A stretch of 64,000 nt of DNA from Kordiimonas sp. SCSIO 12610 (GTDB taxonomy: Bacteria; Pseudomonadota; Alphaproteobacteria; Sphingomonadales; Kordiimonadaceae). Below are positions 15,568 to 25,674 of the stretch, one piece after another; the stretch's first letter is position 1; the number at the start of each line of letters is the position of its first letter. The stretch is taken from NCBI RefSeq assembly GCF_024398015.1, contig NZ_CP073747.1, positions 816,501-880,500 of the forward strand. Direction: 5' to 3'. The translations under genes and the position numbers were made by a program. The notes under the pieces were generated by a model, which saw only the letters and a list, made by a program, of their open reading frames with translations, was not told where the DNA came from and searched no databases.

Positions 15568-18003
15568 CTATTCGTACCGAAGTGAATGAACAGGGTTCTT
15601 GCGTGCTGTTCTTATAACGTGACCACCAACGGTGATCCATGCTGTCATCAGGGCAAATACCCCAGCCCCAAGACATAGAGGGGCGATCACCCAGGCGTCG
15701 ATACGGTACGGAAATGTTTCCAGCCAATTCAGCATAATCCATGAAATCAGGGGCCATGCGATGATGTTGGCGATCAATACCGGCTTTGCGAACTGCCAAA
15801 GGAACAGGTTCAGAATGCTCTTAACATTGGCGCCCATAACTTTTCGGATGCCGACTTCCTTGGCGCGGCGGTCGGTATTATAGGCCGCGAGACCATAGAG
15901 GCCAAGGCAGGCAACGATGACTGCGAGCGCAGAAAATACACTGAGTAAGGTTGAGATTTTGACCTCTTCGTCAAAGGCTTCACGCATGGCATCTTCGACG
16001 AAGTAATAATAAAGCGGGACTTCAGGATATAGATCCTGCCAGAGGGCTTTTAGGTCTGCCGCTATTTTGTCGGGCGAGGATGTATAGCGAAGCGTTAGGC
16101 TGATGTGCGACGTGCTGGGCGTGTAAAACTGCGGTGGGGCATCGCGCCTGATTGAGTTGAAGCGCGTGTTACCAACAACCCCGATGATCGTGAAGGTGAT
16201 CGGTCGGCTCAGGTCACTTGTCTTCAGGGTTTTGCCTAGAGCTTCCTCTGGTGTATTGAAACCAAGAAGTTTGGCCGCGCTTTCATTCACCAACATATCG
16301 ACATTTGCTTCTTCACCTTCCGCGAGGGTCGATAATTGTTGCTCTAAATTTTCCGCATAGGCATCGGGGAATGCTCTGCCTGCAACCATCGGAATTTGAT
16401 AAACAGAGAAATAATCACTGTCTTGGTCCTGCCAGGGCAGGGTGACCGTCTGATCACTTCCTGTAAGGGTAAAGCTGGTTGGGCGCCCTGCGCCGTAAGG
16501 GGGTGTGTTGGCGCTGAAGGTTGCGCTGGTGACACCGGGTGTATTTAAAATCCGGTTTTTCAATATCTGACGGTTTGATGAGGTGTCCCCCCTGAATAAA
16601 TACTGTACCGTCAACAGGTTTTCCTGATTAAAGCCCGGGTCCAGATTGATCGCATATTCGCGCTGAACATAAATCAGGGATGCTGCAACAATCAGGGAGA
16701 TTGAGATCGTAAACTGGATAATGACCAGTGCACTTCGAACGCGCTTGGGCATCGTGCTTTCTGAATTGGTGGATTTAAGCGTTTCCGCGGGCCGGTAATC
16801 GGACAGAATATAGGCAGGGTAAACACCCCCCAGCACGCCGACAATCAAAATTATCGAAATGCCAGCAACAAGGGCAAAACTATTTGTGTAATCAAGGGCG
16901 ATTTGTTTGCCTAAAAAATCATTGAAAAACGGCAAAACAAGCTCAAGGAAAAAGACACCAAACAGCATGGCAGCAGAGACCATAAGGATAGATTCGCCGA
17001 GAAACTGTATGATCAAACTCGTGCGTTTTGCGCCCAACGTTTTCCTGAGCGCGACCTCACGTGCACGCTGGCTTCCTTTTGCGGTGGAGAGGTTTATGAA
17101 ATTTATGCTGGCGATGACCAGGATCAAAAGGGCAATCAATGCCATCATCGAAACGGTTTCAACCGACCCGTTGATGCCATAAAGGTGAACATCTGAGAGG
17201 TTGATTGCTGATAAGGTCAATTGATCGGTTGGTTTATTTGCGTCTGCAAAGAAATCATGCGGAACCATCGTATCTACCAAGGTGTTCAATTGGGTTTCTA
17301 TGGAAGAAAGGGAAGCACCGTCCTTAAGTTCAAAGTAGGTCAGGGCACGAATGTTCCACCAGTTTTCAGTATAGCCGGGGAAGCTCGCATTTTCGTCAAA
17401 CAAGGCAATGGCAGGAAGATGAAGTGTTGTATTGTCAGGCAAGTCTGCATAGACGGCGCCCACTCTGAAGTCTTCACGCCGATCACCAATTTCAAGGGTG
17501 ATAACCTGATTGATAACATCACTGGAGCCGAGGACTGTGTTGGCGACTGTTTCCGATAGGCCAATTGTGCGGCTATCGGCGAAAACCTGATCCATGCTCC
17601 CCGCAATGGTATCAAATTCAAACATTGTGAAGGTTTCAGGGTCAGCCCAGATGACTTGCTGGTCGGTTACTTTGTGTTCGGTTAAAATGACCGGGACAAT
17701 AGTATATAGCCGTGTTGCTTGCTCGATTTCATTGGGGAAATACTGTGTCAGCGCATGTTTGAACGGCCCCGCGACACCATCAAAGTCATCAACACGATCA
17801 TTGCTATAACTGAAGCGACTGTTTAACTGAACCAGACGGCCTGATTTCGTCCAATGTTGGTCATATGAAAGTTCATTTTGAACATAGAGCATGATCAACA
17901 TGCAGGCCATTAGGCCGATCGCAAGACCAAGTATGTTAATAACAGAATATGCCCTGTTTTTGATCAAGTGCCGCCATGCGGTTCTCAGATAGTTCCATAA
18001 CAT
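15568..18003 (-). CDS. FtsX/MacB-type duplicated ABC permease (orphan)
   Basis: An 811-residue protein of the same architecture as the two permeases at 488 and 3130: an N-terminal helix in AYSVINILGLAIGLMACMLIM, a MacB-like periplasmic domain, FtsX helices following REVALRKTLGAKRTSL, a middle helix (VRSALVIIQFTISISLIVAASL), a second periplasmic domain with FTIIGVVGNTRF, and a last FtsX block at RRAKEVGIRKVMGAN. It is closer to the common family consensus than the other two. No ATPase or fusion protein is linked. Its upstream region carries the third copy of the GTTCG-type repeat pair and a TATAAT box, pointing to shared regulation. Confidence 0.87.
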   Translation of the reverse strand: MLWNYLRTAWRHLIKNRAYSVINILGLAIGLMACMLIMLYVQNELSYDQHWTKSGRLVQLNSRFSYSNDRVDDFDGVAGPFKHALTQYFPNEIEQATRLYTIVPVILTEHKVTDQQVIWADPETFTMFEFDTIAGSMDQVFADSRTIGLSETVANTVLGSSDVINQVITLEIGDRREDFRVGAVYADLPDNTTLHLPAIALFDENASFPGYTENWWNIRALTYFELKDGASLSSIETQLNTLVDTMVPHDFFADANKPTDQLTLSAINLSDVHLYGINGSVETVSMMALIALLILVIASINFINLSTAKGSQRAREVALRKTLGAKRTSLIIQFLGESILMVSAAMLFGVFFLELVLPFFNDFLGKQIALDYTNSFALVAGISIILIVGVLGGVYPAYILSDYRPAETLKSTNSESTMPKRVRSALVIIQFTISISLIVAASLIYVQREYAINLDPGFNQENLLTVQYLFRGDTSSNRQILKNRILNTPGVTSATFSANTPPYGAGRPTSFTLTGSDQTVTLPWQDQDSDYFSVYQIPMVAGRAFPDAYAENLEQQLSTLAEGEEANVDMLVNESAAKLLGFNTPEEALGKTLKTSDLSRPITFTIIGVVGNTRFNSIRRDAPPQFYTPSTSHISLTLRYTSSPDKIAADLKALWQDLYPEVPLYYYFVEDAMREAFDEEVKISTLLSVFSALAVIVACLGLYGLAAYNTDRRAKEVGIRKVMGANVKSILNLFLWQFAKPVLIANIIAWPLISWIMLNWLETFPYRIDAWVIAPLCLGAGVFALMTAWITVGGHVIRTARKNPVHSLRYE

Positions 18004-18147
18004 AGTCGCGTAGCTCCATTTCGCTGTCTTTGATAATAAGCCTAATGCTCTTCTTTTGGCGAACGAATAGCAAATGGTGTGCCATGGCTGAAAATGGCTG
18101 AAAATCAGGGAATTGTTATTATAGTTCTTTCAGGGATTTAGCCTATG

Positions 18148-18182
18148 TGTTCATTTTCGTACATATGTGTACGGTAACGAAC
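18148..18182 (-). promoter_or_regulatory. Putative LytTR operator 3 with -10 box
   Basis: Read on the minus strand, GTTCGTTACCGTACA (18182-18168) and GTACGAAAATGAACA (18162-18148) start 20 bp apart; the promoter-proximal copy matches the sites at 331 and 2964 best. A TATAAT hexamer lies at 18123-18118, placing the proximal repeat next to the -35 position, as expected for an activator. The permease starts 145 bp downstream. Confidence 0.55.
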
Positions 18183-18218
18183 AGATGATATCGAGCAATG
18201 GGCCGTTATACAGAAATA

Positions 18219-18971
18219 TTAGAATTTGAGTGGAAATAAAGCCGAAACCCTGGATTTATAGTCTTTGTAGGTGTCACCAAACTCGTCGATTAAGTCGCGT
18301 TCTTCAAACCACAAACCAATGAAAATATAAAGGCTCATTCCGGCCGCAAAGACTGCGCGCCCAATTGTCATATCGGGTGTTGCCAAGAGCGCGATCAAAA
18401 TTCCGCTCTGAATAGGATGACGAACAAATTTATAAAACATTGGGGTCACGAATTTTTTTGTACCTGCATCCTCCCATGTTGTCATCGATTGCTCTAATCC
18501 CATTAAATGATAGTGATTGATCATGTGGGTGGCGAAAAGACTGATGATCCACCCCACATAATAGATCAGATTAATCAAAGTGCGGGATATTGGTTCTTCA
18601 ATTTTCCAGATAACCTCGGGCATTGGCTGCCAATATTGAACAATCATCAGGAGGGTGATTGATGTCGCCAGAACATATGTACTGCGCTCGAGCCGTTCTG
18701 GGATAAGTTTCGTCACCACTCGCTTAAAGCGTTTTCGCGCCATAACGCTGTGTTGTAATGCGAATATGGCGAGCAAAGTGATATTGACAATAAGGGGGTA
18801 TTCGGACGGCCGTGAATTCCAACTATCGATGGCCAGTGAATTCAGCGCATCGATGCCTAGAATAGTGAAGTGATTGTTTGCAAACAGAATGATCAGCAAT
18901 AGGCTGGTTACACCCGCCAGATAACAAAATAGACCGTAAAGTACTGCAATTGCTCTTTTGATGAATGCCAT
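18219..18971 (-). CDS. mddA: MddA-like methanethiol S-methyltransferase
   Basis: A 250-residue integral membrane protein with five or six helices. It matches my memory of MddA in several places: FALQHSVMARKRFKR after the second helix, IPERLERSTYVL, THMINHYHLMGLEQ, FYKFVRHPIQSGILIALLATPDMTIGR and the C-terminal EERDLIDEFGDTYKDYKSRVSALFP. The RHP and EERDL blocks are shared with NnrU/isoprenylcysteine methyltransferase-like enzymes, which use S-adenosylmethionine. MddA methylates methanethiol to dimethyl sulphide without DMSP. It is a lone gene downstream of the chemoreceptor, separated by a terminator. A related methyltransferase with another acceptor cannot be excluded. Confidence 0.75.
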   Translation of the reverse strand: MAFIKRAIAVLYGLFCYLAGVTSLLLIILFANNHFTILGIDALNSLAIDSWNSRPSEYPLIVNITLLAIFALQHSVMARKRFKRVVTKLIPERLERSTYVLATSITLLMIVQYWQPMPEVIWKIEEPISRTLINLIYYVGWIISLFATHMINHYHLMGLEQSMTTWEDAGTKKFVTPMFYKFVRHPIQSGILIALLATPDMTIGRAVFAAGMSLYIFIGLWFEERDLIDEFGDTYKDYKSRVSALFPLKF

Positions 18972-19038
18972 AACGCTCCCTCCGCGTTAGCGATGATATC
19001 TTTTTCAGAGGGAATAAGGAAGCTGATAGATTTGAAAA

Positions 19039-19065
19039 ACCCCGAAGAAGCCTCCGGGGTTTTTG
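19039..19065 (-). terminator. Rho-independent terminator after the chemoreceptor gene
   Basis: ACCCCGAAG (19039-19047) pairs with CTCCGGGGT (19052-19060); T-runs on both strands make it potentially bidirectional. It lies just downstream of the 19098 stop on the minus strand. Confidence 0.8.
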
Positions 19066-19097
19066 TTGTAGGTGTTTACTTTAGGGCAGTGTTGACC

Positions 19098-20936
19098 TTA
19101 ATCTGACGCCCTGATTTGACGAAGGAATTCGTCGACCTCGCGGCTAAGTTCATCAGACTGATGATTAAGTTGCTGCGCTGCACCAAGAAGCTCGGATGCC
19201 GCGTTCCCGGTCTGGGCCGCACCTTCGCTTACGGATGTAATGTTGCCGCGAACCTCCTGTGTGCCTGCTGACACTTCGGCCACGTTACGGGCAATTTCCT
19301 GCGTTGAGGCGTCTTGTTCTTCAACTGCGGATGCGATGGAAACAGCGGTTGAATCGATATTGGTAATCGTGTCACGAATTTGCTCGATTGCGTTAACGGC
19401 CGTTGTGGTCGCGCTTTGCATACCAGTTACCTGATCGCTGATTTCCTGCGTTGCCTGCGCTGTCTGGTTGGCAAGTGATTTCACCTCTGATGCCACCACA
19501 GCAAAGCCCTTGCCGGCGTCGCCGGCGCGTGCTGCCTCGATCGTTGCATTGAGGGCAAGAAGATTGGTTTGCTCTGCGATATCATTAATTAGATTTACAA
19601 CATCGCCAATTTTTTGCGCGGCGTTTACCAGCTCGTTCACGTCAGATGCGGCTGCTTCGGTGCGGGAAACCGCATCGCGGGCTGCAGCACTTGACTGGTT
19701 GGTTTGGCTCGTGATCTCGCGAACGCTGCTCGATAGCTCATCGGCGGCGTTTGCCACCATCGACGCGTTATTGCTTGCTTGCTCGGCGGCGTGTGCCACG
19801 ACCTCTGATTTGTTAGACGTATCATTGGCTGTAGAAGTAAGCCCTTCTGCGGCGGCTTGCATCGACCTCGCGGATTGCCCGACCCCTTCAACGACACCGC
19901 GAACGGAAGCCTCGAAATGCTCGGCGAGGCTAAGCATCTCACGGCGACGCTCTGCGCGTGCTTGCTCTGCTTCTTCTTCACGTTGGCGCTGACGCTCTAA
20001 TTGGGCATTCTGACGCTCTTCTTCTTCGCGTGCTTTACGCTCATGCTCTGCGGCTTCGCGCTCTCGCTGTTCTGCCTCTAAGGCACGTTGCTGAATGGCG
20101 TTTTCCTTAAAGATGCTGATCGCACCTGTGATAAGGCCCACTTCATCCTGTGATGTTTGCACCGGGATATCCGTTGACAGGTCACCGCCTGCGAGTTGCT
20201 CAATCTTCCCTGTCAGGATACCAAGCGGCCTGACGGACGATACAGTCCAGTAGGCGAGGATAATACTGATCAATGTCGCAATCAGTGTGACAATCAGCAT
20301 GGTAATCTGAAAGCCATCAGCGATATCACGCGTCTCTTGTGTTTCTTCCTTGTTTTTTAGTTCCTCAAGGTCGATGAATTCGTTGATTTGAGCGAGCCAG
20401 GTTACAAAGTTTGGCCGGGCTTCCGCAAGCAACAGGGCCTTAGCACTGTCATTTTGGCCTGCGCGGCGAAGCTCAATAATCCTTTCAATCAAGGGCAATG
20501 TGCTTTGCTGTGTTGCTTTGATGCGGCGCAGAATGCTTTCTTCCTGACTATCGACCATTGATGGGTCGCTGAAAAGGGCATCCATTGCAGTTTCAGAGCG
20601 ATCATAATCGGCCTTCAGGCGTTTGATATCCGCCTCTACGCCGTCAAGTTCGCTTGTATCCACTAATGTTATGTCACGAATGGCGATTGCACGATCATGA
20701 ACACTTCCGCGGAAGTTAATCGCATAGCGCTGCTTCACGCTATTCACTTCGTTGATATGATATAGGCTGTCGCTAATTTTGTTAACGCGCGATGCACTGA
20801 TGAAGGACAGCAAAATAACAAGAAGGATTACTCCGCTGAAACCGATAATCAGCCGATTGCTGATCTTAGCATTTCGTAGAAAGTTCACTTTATAGGTACC
20901 CTGGTTTGTTTCGGTGTTTTGGTTGTCTGAAGGCAA
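19098..20936 (-). CDS. Methyl-accepting chemotaxis protein
   Basis: A 612-residue transmembrane chemoreceptor. TM1 lies near residues 29-48, a four-helix-bundle periplasmic sensor domain (4HB_MCP type, about 50-205) follows, then TM2 (about 208-230), a HAMP domain with [23 protein letters not shown], and a cytoplasmic signalling hairpin with the conserved tip [33 protein letters not shown]. Between HAMP and the signalling part is a very charged segment of about 50 residues rich in Glu, Arg and Gln ([20 protein letters not shown]), likely a coiled coil. No CheR/CheB pentapeptide tail is evident. No chemotaxis kinase genes are nearby. Ligand unknown. Confidence 0.95.
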   Translation of the reverse strand: MPSDNQNTETNQGTYKVNFLRNAKISNRLIIGFSGVILLVILLSFISASRVNKISDSLYHINEVNSVKQRYAINFRGSVHDRAIAIRDITLVDTSELDGVEADIKRLKADYDRSETAMDALFSDPSMVDSQEESILRRIKATQQSTLPLIERIIELRRAGQNDSAKALLLAEARPNFVTWLAQINEFIDLEELKNKEETQETRDIADGFQITMLIVTLIATLISIILAYWTVSSVRPLGILTGKIEQLAGGDLSTDIPVQTSQDEVGLITGAISIFKENAIQQRALEAEQREREAAEHERKAREEEERQNAQLERQRQREEEAEQARAERRREMLSLAEHFEASVRGVVEGVGQSARSMQAAAEGLTSTANDTSNKSEVVAHAAEQASNNASMVANAADELSSSVREITSQTNQSSAAARDAVSRTEAAASDVNELVNAAQKIGDVVNLINDIAEQTNLLALNATIEAARAGDAGKGFAVVASEVKSLANQTAQATQEISDQVTGMQSATTTAVNAIEQIRDTITNIDSTAVSIASAVEEQDASTQEIARNVAEVSAGTQEVRGNITSVSEGAAQTGNAASELLGAAQQLNHQSDELSREVDEFLRQIRASD

Positions 20937-21369
20937 AATTAAGTGAAATAGATCAACGTAAGATTAACAAGATTTAAGATACGAGGGTTTTTCATCTTGA
21001 TGAGTTATATGTCTATAAAAAACAATTAGAAACAATGGGTTACAAGGGATTGTGTTTTTGGCTTCAAAATATATATCTAAATTTCGTCACTTATTGAAAT
21101 TTTATTACAATAACAGGGCATTGGTTTTTGTATTATTATAGGAATGTAAGCTGCTAAATAAACGGAAACGGTTGAAAATATATCACATCCTGTCACATTG
21201 GCGTTAATGTACCGAAATAGCGGGTTTTCTTGCTCATATCCTCACTAAACTGCCTATAAAGCGTTATGTTCCTAACCGTATATCGTTTGCTTTCTTTGCA
21301 ATCAAAGCTAAGAAGAACAGATGATTGAAACGTGGTGGTTGCTCTATTTCCCGGATAAAGTTGCTTCTT
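20937..21369. other. AT-rich intergenic region between divergent mcp and MFS genes
   Basis: About 430 bp with no supported gene; it must hold the two divergent promoters. The 21060-21160 stretch is especially AT-rich (for example a TATTATTATAGG run near 21131). No operator or RNA element was recognised. Confidence 0.4.
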
Positions 21370-22593
21370 ATGAATAATTCGCAGTCCAATGCAAAAATCA
21401 GGTCTATTGTTATGCTTGCGTTAGCGCAGGTTGCTGGTATGGGCTTATGGTTTATTTCATCCGCAATTCTTGGTGATATGCTCGCGGAAGCAAGTGCAAA
21501 TGGTATCACCATCAGCGCGACGTCGCAGGCGCTTATGTCAACCATGGTTCAGGCGGGTTTTGTGGTTGGTGCATTGGTGAGTGCTGTTTTTGGCCTTGCA
21601 GACCGGATGGACCCAAGGCGCTTCTTTGCGGTTTCTGCTATTGTGGCGGCTATTGTAAACCTTTGTCTACTTACCACATCGCTCGGTGGAAACACTGCGG
21701 TATTGATGCGGTTTCTAACAGGTTTCGCGCTTGCGGGTGTTTATCCGGTCGGTCTAAAGCTTGCGGCAGGATGGGGCGAGAAAGATAGGGGGTTTCTGGT
21801 CGGGCTATTGGTTGGCGCCTTGACCCTCGGGTCTGCCATGCCGCATTTGTTTGCGTTTTTAGGGGGCGCGGATTGGCGCCTGACTTTAATGGTTAGTTCT
21901 TTGGTTGCGGGTGCAGGCGGCGTTCTTATTCTGTTTACTGGAATTGGTCCATACCACGCTAAGGCCGCAAGCTTTGATCCGAAAGCTATTTTTGAAATCT
22001 GGCAGAATAAGCCAATTCGTTCGGCGTTTCTCGGATACCTTGGGCACATGTGGGAACTATATGCGATGTGGGCGTGGCTTGGTGTTGCTGTCGCTGCTGA
22101 GTTAACGGTGGGTATGCAGAATAAGGAAGCGCTCGGTGGTGACACGACAATCATTAAATTGTTGACGTTTGCTGTTGTAGGCGTTGGGGCGCTTACATGT
22201 GCCTTTGGCGGTCGGCTCGCGGATAAAATCGGCAAGGCTGAGGTGACAATATGGGCGATGGGTATCAGCGCCGTTGCCGCGATTGCAACCGCCTTCAGTT
22301 TGGGTGGCCCGCTTTGGATAACGGCTGTTTTTGCACTGATCTGGGGTGCGTCTGTCATTCCCGACTCCCCGCAGTTTTCGGCGATTATTGCCGATTATGC
22401 TAGACCTGAAACAACAGGCAGTTTGCTGTCATTGCAAACGGCAATAGGCTTTTTATTAACTGTTGTAACCGTTCAGGGGGCACCGTTTGTCGCGAATATA
22501 TATGGCTGGCAGGCAGTGTTCATGCTGATGGCACTGGGCCCAGTATTGGGAATAGCCTCTATGTGGGGGCTGCGCCGAACACGTGCGGATTAA
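21370..22593 (+). CDS. Major facilitator superfamily transporter
   Basis: A protein of about 407 residues with twelve hydrophobic helices in two halves. The loop after TM2 reads GLADRMDPRRFF, and the equivalent loop in the second half reads GRLADKIGKAEVT, both variants of the MFS signature GxLaDrxGrr. A late motif (PDSPQFSAIIADYARPETTGSLLSLQTAIGF, shown here in part) resembles nitrate/cyanate-type and multidrug MFS proteins, but the substrate cannot be read from sequence. ATG 21370 is favoured because the hydrophobic part starts soon after; TTG 21325 is the alternative. It stands alone and converges with the GT4 gene. Confidence 0.85.
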   Translation: MNNSQSNAKIRSIVMLALAQVAGMGLWFISSAILGDMLAEASANGITISATSQALMSTMVQAGFVVGALVSAVFGLADRMDPRRFFAVSAIVAAIVNLCLLTTSLGGNTAVLMRFLTGFALAGVYPVGLKLAAGWGEKDRGFLVGLLVGALTLGSAMPHLFAFLGGADWRLTLMVSSLVAGAGGVLILFTGIGPYHAKAASFDPKAIFEIWQNKPIRSAFLGYLGHMWELYAMWAWLGVAVAAELTVGMQNKEALGGDTTIIKLLTFAVVGVGALTCAFGGRLADKIGKAEVTIWAMGISAVAAIATAFSLGGPLWITAVFALIWGASVIPDSPQFSAIIADYARPETTGSLLSLQTAIGFLLTVVTVQGAPFVANIYGWQAVFMLMALGPVLGIASMWGLRRTRAD

Positions 22594-22623
22594 ACGCAAT
22601 TGAGCAAACGGGCACTACCGATT

Positions 22624-23763
22624 TTATTCCGCTGGAACTTTGGTGGGAAGCATTTCTGGCTCGTGTTGTGGTTCGAGTTCCTGAAATTTGAGTGCGCTTA
22701 GAAATTGTTCTGCGACCGCGTTCCAGTCATACTTACGGGCAAATGTGTGGCAATTGATCGGGTCGCATTCGCTTGCTTTGGCAATTGCTATCGATAAATC
22801 TTCATCAAGCGCTGCAATCCTCACATGCCATTCCGGGAAGGGGCCGGTCCCATCTGGGCCAAGGACATCAACCGGACCTTGGACCGGATAGGCAGCAACG
22901 GGTGTCCCGCTCGCCAGTGCCTCGATCATAACAAGTCCGAATGTGTCTGTTTTGCTTGGGAAAACAAAAACATCAGCCGATGAGTATGCGTCCGCCAGTT
23001 CACTTCCGAACAATGCACCCATAAATTTGACGTCAGGATATTTCTTTTGCAGCTCTTCAAGGGCCGGGCCGTTGCCAACCACAACCTTTGTCCCCTCTGT
23101 CGGAATATCGAGGAAGGCCTCAATATTTTTCTCAACCGCAACCCGGCCAACATATAATTCAACAGGGCTTTTAAAATCCCAGCTTTTGTTGACACGGGGG
23201 TAAAACTGATTGGTGTCGACCCCTCTGGTCCAGCTTTTGATATTTTGAAAGCCCTTGTTTTCCAGTTGTCTTTGTACCGTTGGTGTCGCGACGAGAATTG
23301 CAGAGCTCGCCGCATGAAACCTGCGAAAAACGGGGTAAAGATAATCGGCTTTTATGGGGGTTCTTGCTTCTATATATTCTGGAAAGGCTGTGTGATACGC
23401 CGTGGTAAAGGCATATTTATTTTTAATGCACCAATTGCGTGCCATCCAGCCAAGCGGCCCTTCCGTCGCGATATGAAGGGCATCAATATTCCAGCGCTTT
23501 AGAATTTTGCCAATAACCCGCGGCGATGTCATGGAAAGTCTGATTTCAGAATAGGTGGGGCAGGGAATTGTTTTGAACATTTTCGGTGTCAGCATAAACA
23601 CGCGGTGGCCCGGCCGCCTCAGGGTTTTCCTGAGTGTATCAAGTGTCCGCACAACACCGTTCACTTGCGGGTGCCATGCATCGCTTACGATACATATGCG
23701 GTGTTGTTTTTTTACTGGAATCGTTTGTGTGTCAGTTTCAAACTGAAAAGACGTATCTGGCAT
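22624..23763 (-). CDS. GT4-family glycosyltransferase (alpha-mannosyltransferase-like)
   Basis: A soluble 379-residue GT-B enzyme. The N-terminal domain begins RICIVSDAWHPQVNGVVRTL and contains HIATEGPLG and TTAYHTAFPEY; the C-terminal domain has ELYVGRVAVEKNIEAFL, VVVGNGPALEEL, VFVFPSKTDTFGLVMIEALASG with the donor-binding EX7E motif, and AAYPVQGPVD. This subgroup includes mannosyltransferases and SqdX-like sulpholipid glycosyltransferases that modify diacylglycerol-type lipids. The ATG at 23763 lies 7 bp after the stop of the metallophosphoesterase gene, so the two are one operon and probably act on the same envelope lipid pathway. Confidence 0.88.
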   Translation of the reverse strand: MPDTSFQFETDTQTIPVKKQHRICIVSDAWHPQVNGVVRTLDTLRKTLRRPGHRVFMLTPKMFKTIPCPTYSEIRLSMTSPRVIGKILKRWNIDALHIATEGPLGWMARNWCIKNKYAFTTAYHTAFPEYIEARTPIKADYLYPVFRRFHAASSAILVATPTVQRQLENKGFQNIKSWTRGVDTNQFYPRVNKSWDFKSPVELYVGRVAVEKNIEAFLDIPTEGTKVVVGNGPALEELQKKYPDVKFMGALFGSELADAYSSADVFVFPSKTDTFGLVMIEALASGTPVAAYPVQGPVDVLGPDGTGPFPEWHVRIAALDEDLSIAIAKASECDPINCHTFARKYDWNAVAEQFLSALKFQELEPQHEPEMLPTKVPAE

Positions 23764-23769
23764 GATCAA

Positions 23770-24771
23770 TTACTCGGCTGGAACGGCAACCGGAGCGTTT
23801 GGCTTATCGCTCTTTTTGCCTTTGTTTTTCTGTTTGCGCAGTTTGCGCTGCGCCTTCAGTCTGCGGAGTTTCTTTTCTTCACGTTTGGCTTTTTGTTCTG
23901 CCCAGTGCAGGATTTCAAATTCGCCAGTTTCATGTTCGACCAGCGCTGTGCAGCTTTCGACCCAGTCACCGTCGTTCATATATACGGTGCCATCAAAATC
24001 ACGAATTTCCGCGTGGTGGATATGACCGCAAATGACGCCGTCTACACCCTTGCGTTTCGCCTCTAAGGCAACGGCCTCTTCGTATTTGCCGATATATTCA
24101 ACTGCGTTCTTGACCTTGTGTTTCAGATACGCAGACAGCGACCAATATTGGTATCCCAGACGGCGGCGAATAGCATTGACACCAGTGTTTAACCTCAGCA
24201 AGAACACATAGGCATGATCACCCAGATGGGCGAGCCATTTTGCATATTTCACGACACCATCAAATTTGTCGCCGTGCAGGACCCAGTAGCGTTTGCCGTC
24301 TTTGGCTTCGTATATCATTTCATAGGCAAGCGAAACACCCGCCATATTATAGCCTTCAAATCCGCGAAAACCTTCATCGTGGTTGCCAGGGATATAGATA
24401 ACCTCGGTGCCTTGTTTAGCCATTTTGAGAACACGGCGAATAACGTCATTATGGGCTGTGTCCCAATACCACTTACTTTTGAGCTGCCAGCCATCGATTA
24501 TATCCCCGACGAGAAAAAGTTTGTCACAGGTTATGGATTTTAAAAAATCGAGTAATAAATCAGCGCGTGCTGCCCTGGTACCCAGATGTGTGTCGGAAAT
24601 GAAAACCGCATGATAATGCTGTAGTTTTTTATGCTGTGATTTGTGGGTCGTTTCAGGTGCATTCAAATAGTTGAGTGCATCTTTTGAAAATTCAGAACTA
24701 TCCAGCAAATTGGCCGGATTAAAATCAGCAGCTGAGGTCTCTAGCATCGGATTCTGGCCTATAGTTTTCAT
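23770..24771 (-). CDS. UDP-2,3-diacylglucosamine diphosphatase-like metallophosphoesterase
   Basis: A 333-residue LpxH-like calcineurin-type phosphoesterase. Metal-binding motifs are in order: FISDTHLGT, LVGDIIDGW, YIPGNHDEG, VLHGDKFD and GVICGHIHHAEIRDF. Compared with classical LpxH (about 240 residues) it has an extra N-terminal 45 residues and a very basic C-terminal tail rich in Lys and Arg after ILHWAEQKAK. LpxH makes lipid X in lipid A synthesis, but many alphaproteobacteria use LpxI for that step, so this enzyme may be a paralogue acting on another lipid. It is translated with the GT4 gene. Start 24747 is an alternative. Confidence 0.82.
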   Translation of the reverse strand: MKTIGQNPMLETSAADFNPANLLDSSEFSKDALNYLNAPETTHKSQHKKLQHYHAVFISDTHLGTRAARADLLLDFLKSITCDKLFLVGDIIDGWQLKSKWYWDTAHNDVIRRVLKMAKQGTEVIYIPGNHDEGFRGFEGYNMAGVSLAYEMIYEAKDGKRYWVLHGDKFDGVVKYAKWLAHLGDHAYVFLLRLNTGVNAIRRRLGYQYWSLSAYLKHKVKNAVEYIGKYEEAVALEAKRKGVDGVICGHIHHAEIRDFDGTVYMNDGDWVESCTALVEHETGEFEILHWAEQKAKREEKKLRRLKAQRKLRKQKNKGKKSDKPNAPVAVPAE

Positions 24772-24869
24772 GAAGCCAGAATGGAGGTGTTTAGTGACAG
24801 AACTATTGCGGCATGGTTACGATTTTTTGAAGAGTGTGCTTAAGAAAGTTTTGCTCAAACCGCGAAATC

Positions 24870-25610
24870 TTAAGAGCAAGTTTGCAAAGCCTCGCGAAAT
24901 TGCTTCACGAATTCTGGCCTCGATTTCAGCATACCATCAGAAAAATGAAAAGCTGTTTGGAATTCACTATGCGTGATGTGTTTGATGCCTTCTTTTATCT
25001 GTTTCTTTACAGACGGGGACGCACTTTCTCCGAGCTGCACGGATAAAATGGCATCGACTTGTTTTGAAAGAAGCATATATACCAATCGGTTTGGGTCTGC
25101 ACTTCCGACAATATAATTGTAGTTATTTTCCTTCAGCCAGCCAATCATGCGTGAACCGGAAAAGGTCGTAACTGTCGCGTTTTTATGAAAGTCCTCGGAC
25201 TTTGGATCAAGATCGCTGTCTTTACGCATATGCCAATTGAAGACGAGATTACCTGCTGGCCCCGCCAAATGCTCAAGGCGTGCACGGTCCCCTTCAAAGC
25301 TGGATGGAAACCATATGGAAGGCTTGTCGCTATCAGTAATGCTTCTCGCCCGTGACAAGGGCGCTATCGATAGATGATAGTCCTGATTTAATTTGCCCAT
25401 GGCGCAGCTTAATTTGTCAACAGCTTCACCGGTGATGGTACCATCCGCGTTTTTATATCCGACGGAAGTTTCACCGTGTGTGTAAACACGCAGCACATCT
25501 TCATCGCCGTAAGCAAAAGATGAAGGTATCAGTAAGCCGATTGCACCAGCAACCAGGCAGGTAATAACTTTCTTCTTTATGGTATTTAGTGAGCTTGGAT
25601 ACATTTTCAT
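24870..25610 (-). CDS. Periplasmic solute-binding-like protein (family 3 type)
   Basis: A 246-residue exported protein with a signal peptide (charged MKMYPSSLNTIKKK, hydrophobic core to about 28, SFAYG cleavage region). The mature part starts LRVYTHGETSVGYKNADGTITGEAVDKLSCAMGKL, which resembles the opening of bacterial extracellular solute-binding proteins, and ends with EFVKQFREALQTC. No permease or ATPase gene is next to it, so it may be a sensor or an orphan binding protein rather than a transporter subunit. The two Cys residues (Cys in LSCAMG and the C-terminal Cys) could form a disulphide. Ligand unknown. Confidence 0.7.
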   Translation of the reverse strand: MKMYPSSLNTIKKKVITCLVAGAIGLLIPSSFAYGDEDVLRVYTHGETSVGYKNADGTITGEAVDKLSCAMGKLNQDYHLSIAPLSRARSITDSDKPSIWFPSSFEGDRARLEHLAGPAGNLVFNWHMRKDSDLDPKSEDFHKNATVTTFSGSRMIGWLKENNYNYIVGSADPNRLVYMLLSKQVDAILSVQLGESASPSVKKQIKEGIKHITHSEFQTAFHFSDGMLKSRPEFVKQFREALQTCS

Positions 25611-25674
25611 ATCTATAGACTGCTAACGATTGCCAGCAGTCTGATACAAATGAATAAATATTGTGTTAACAGCG

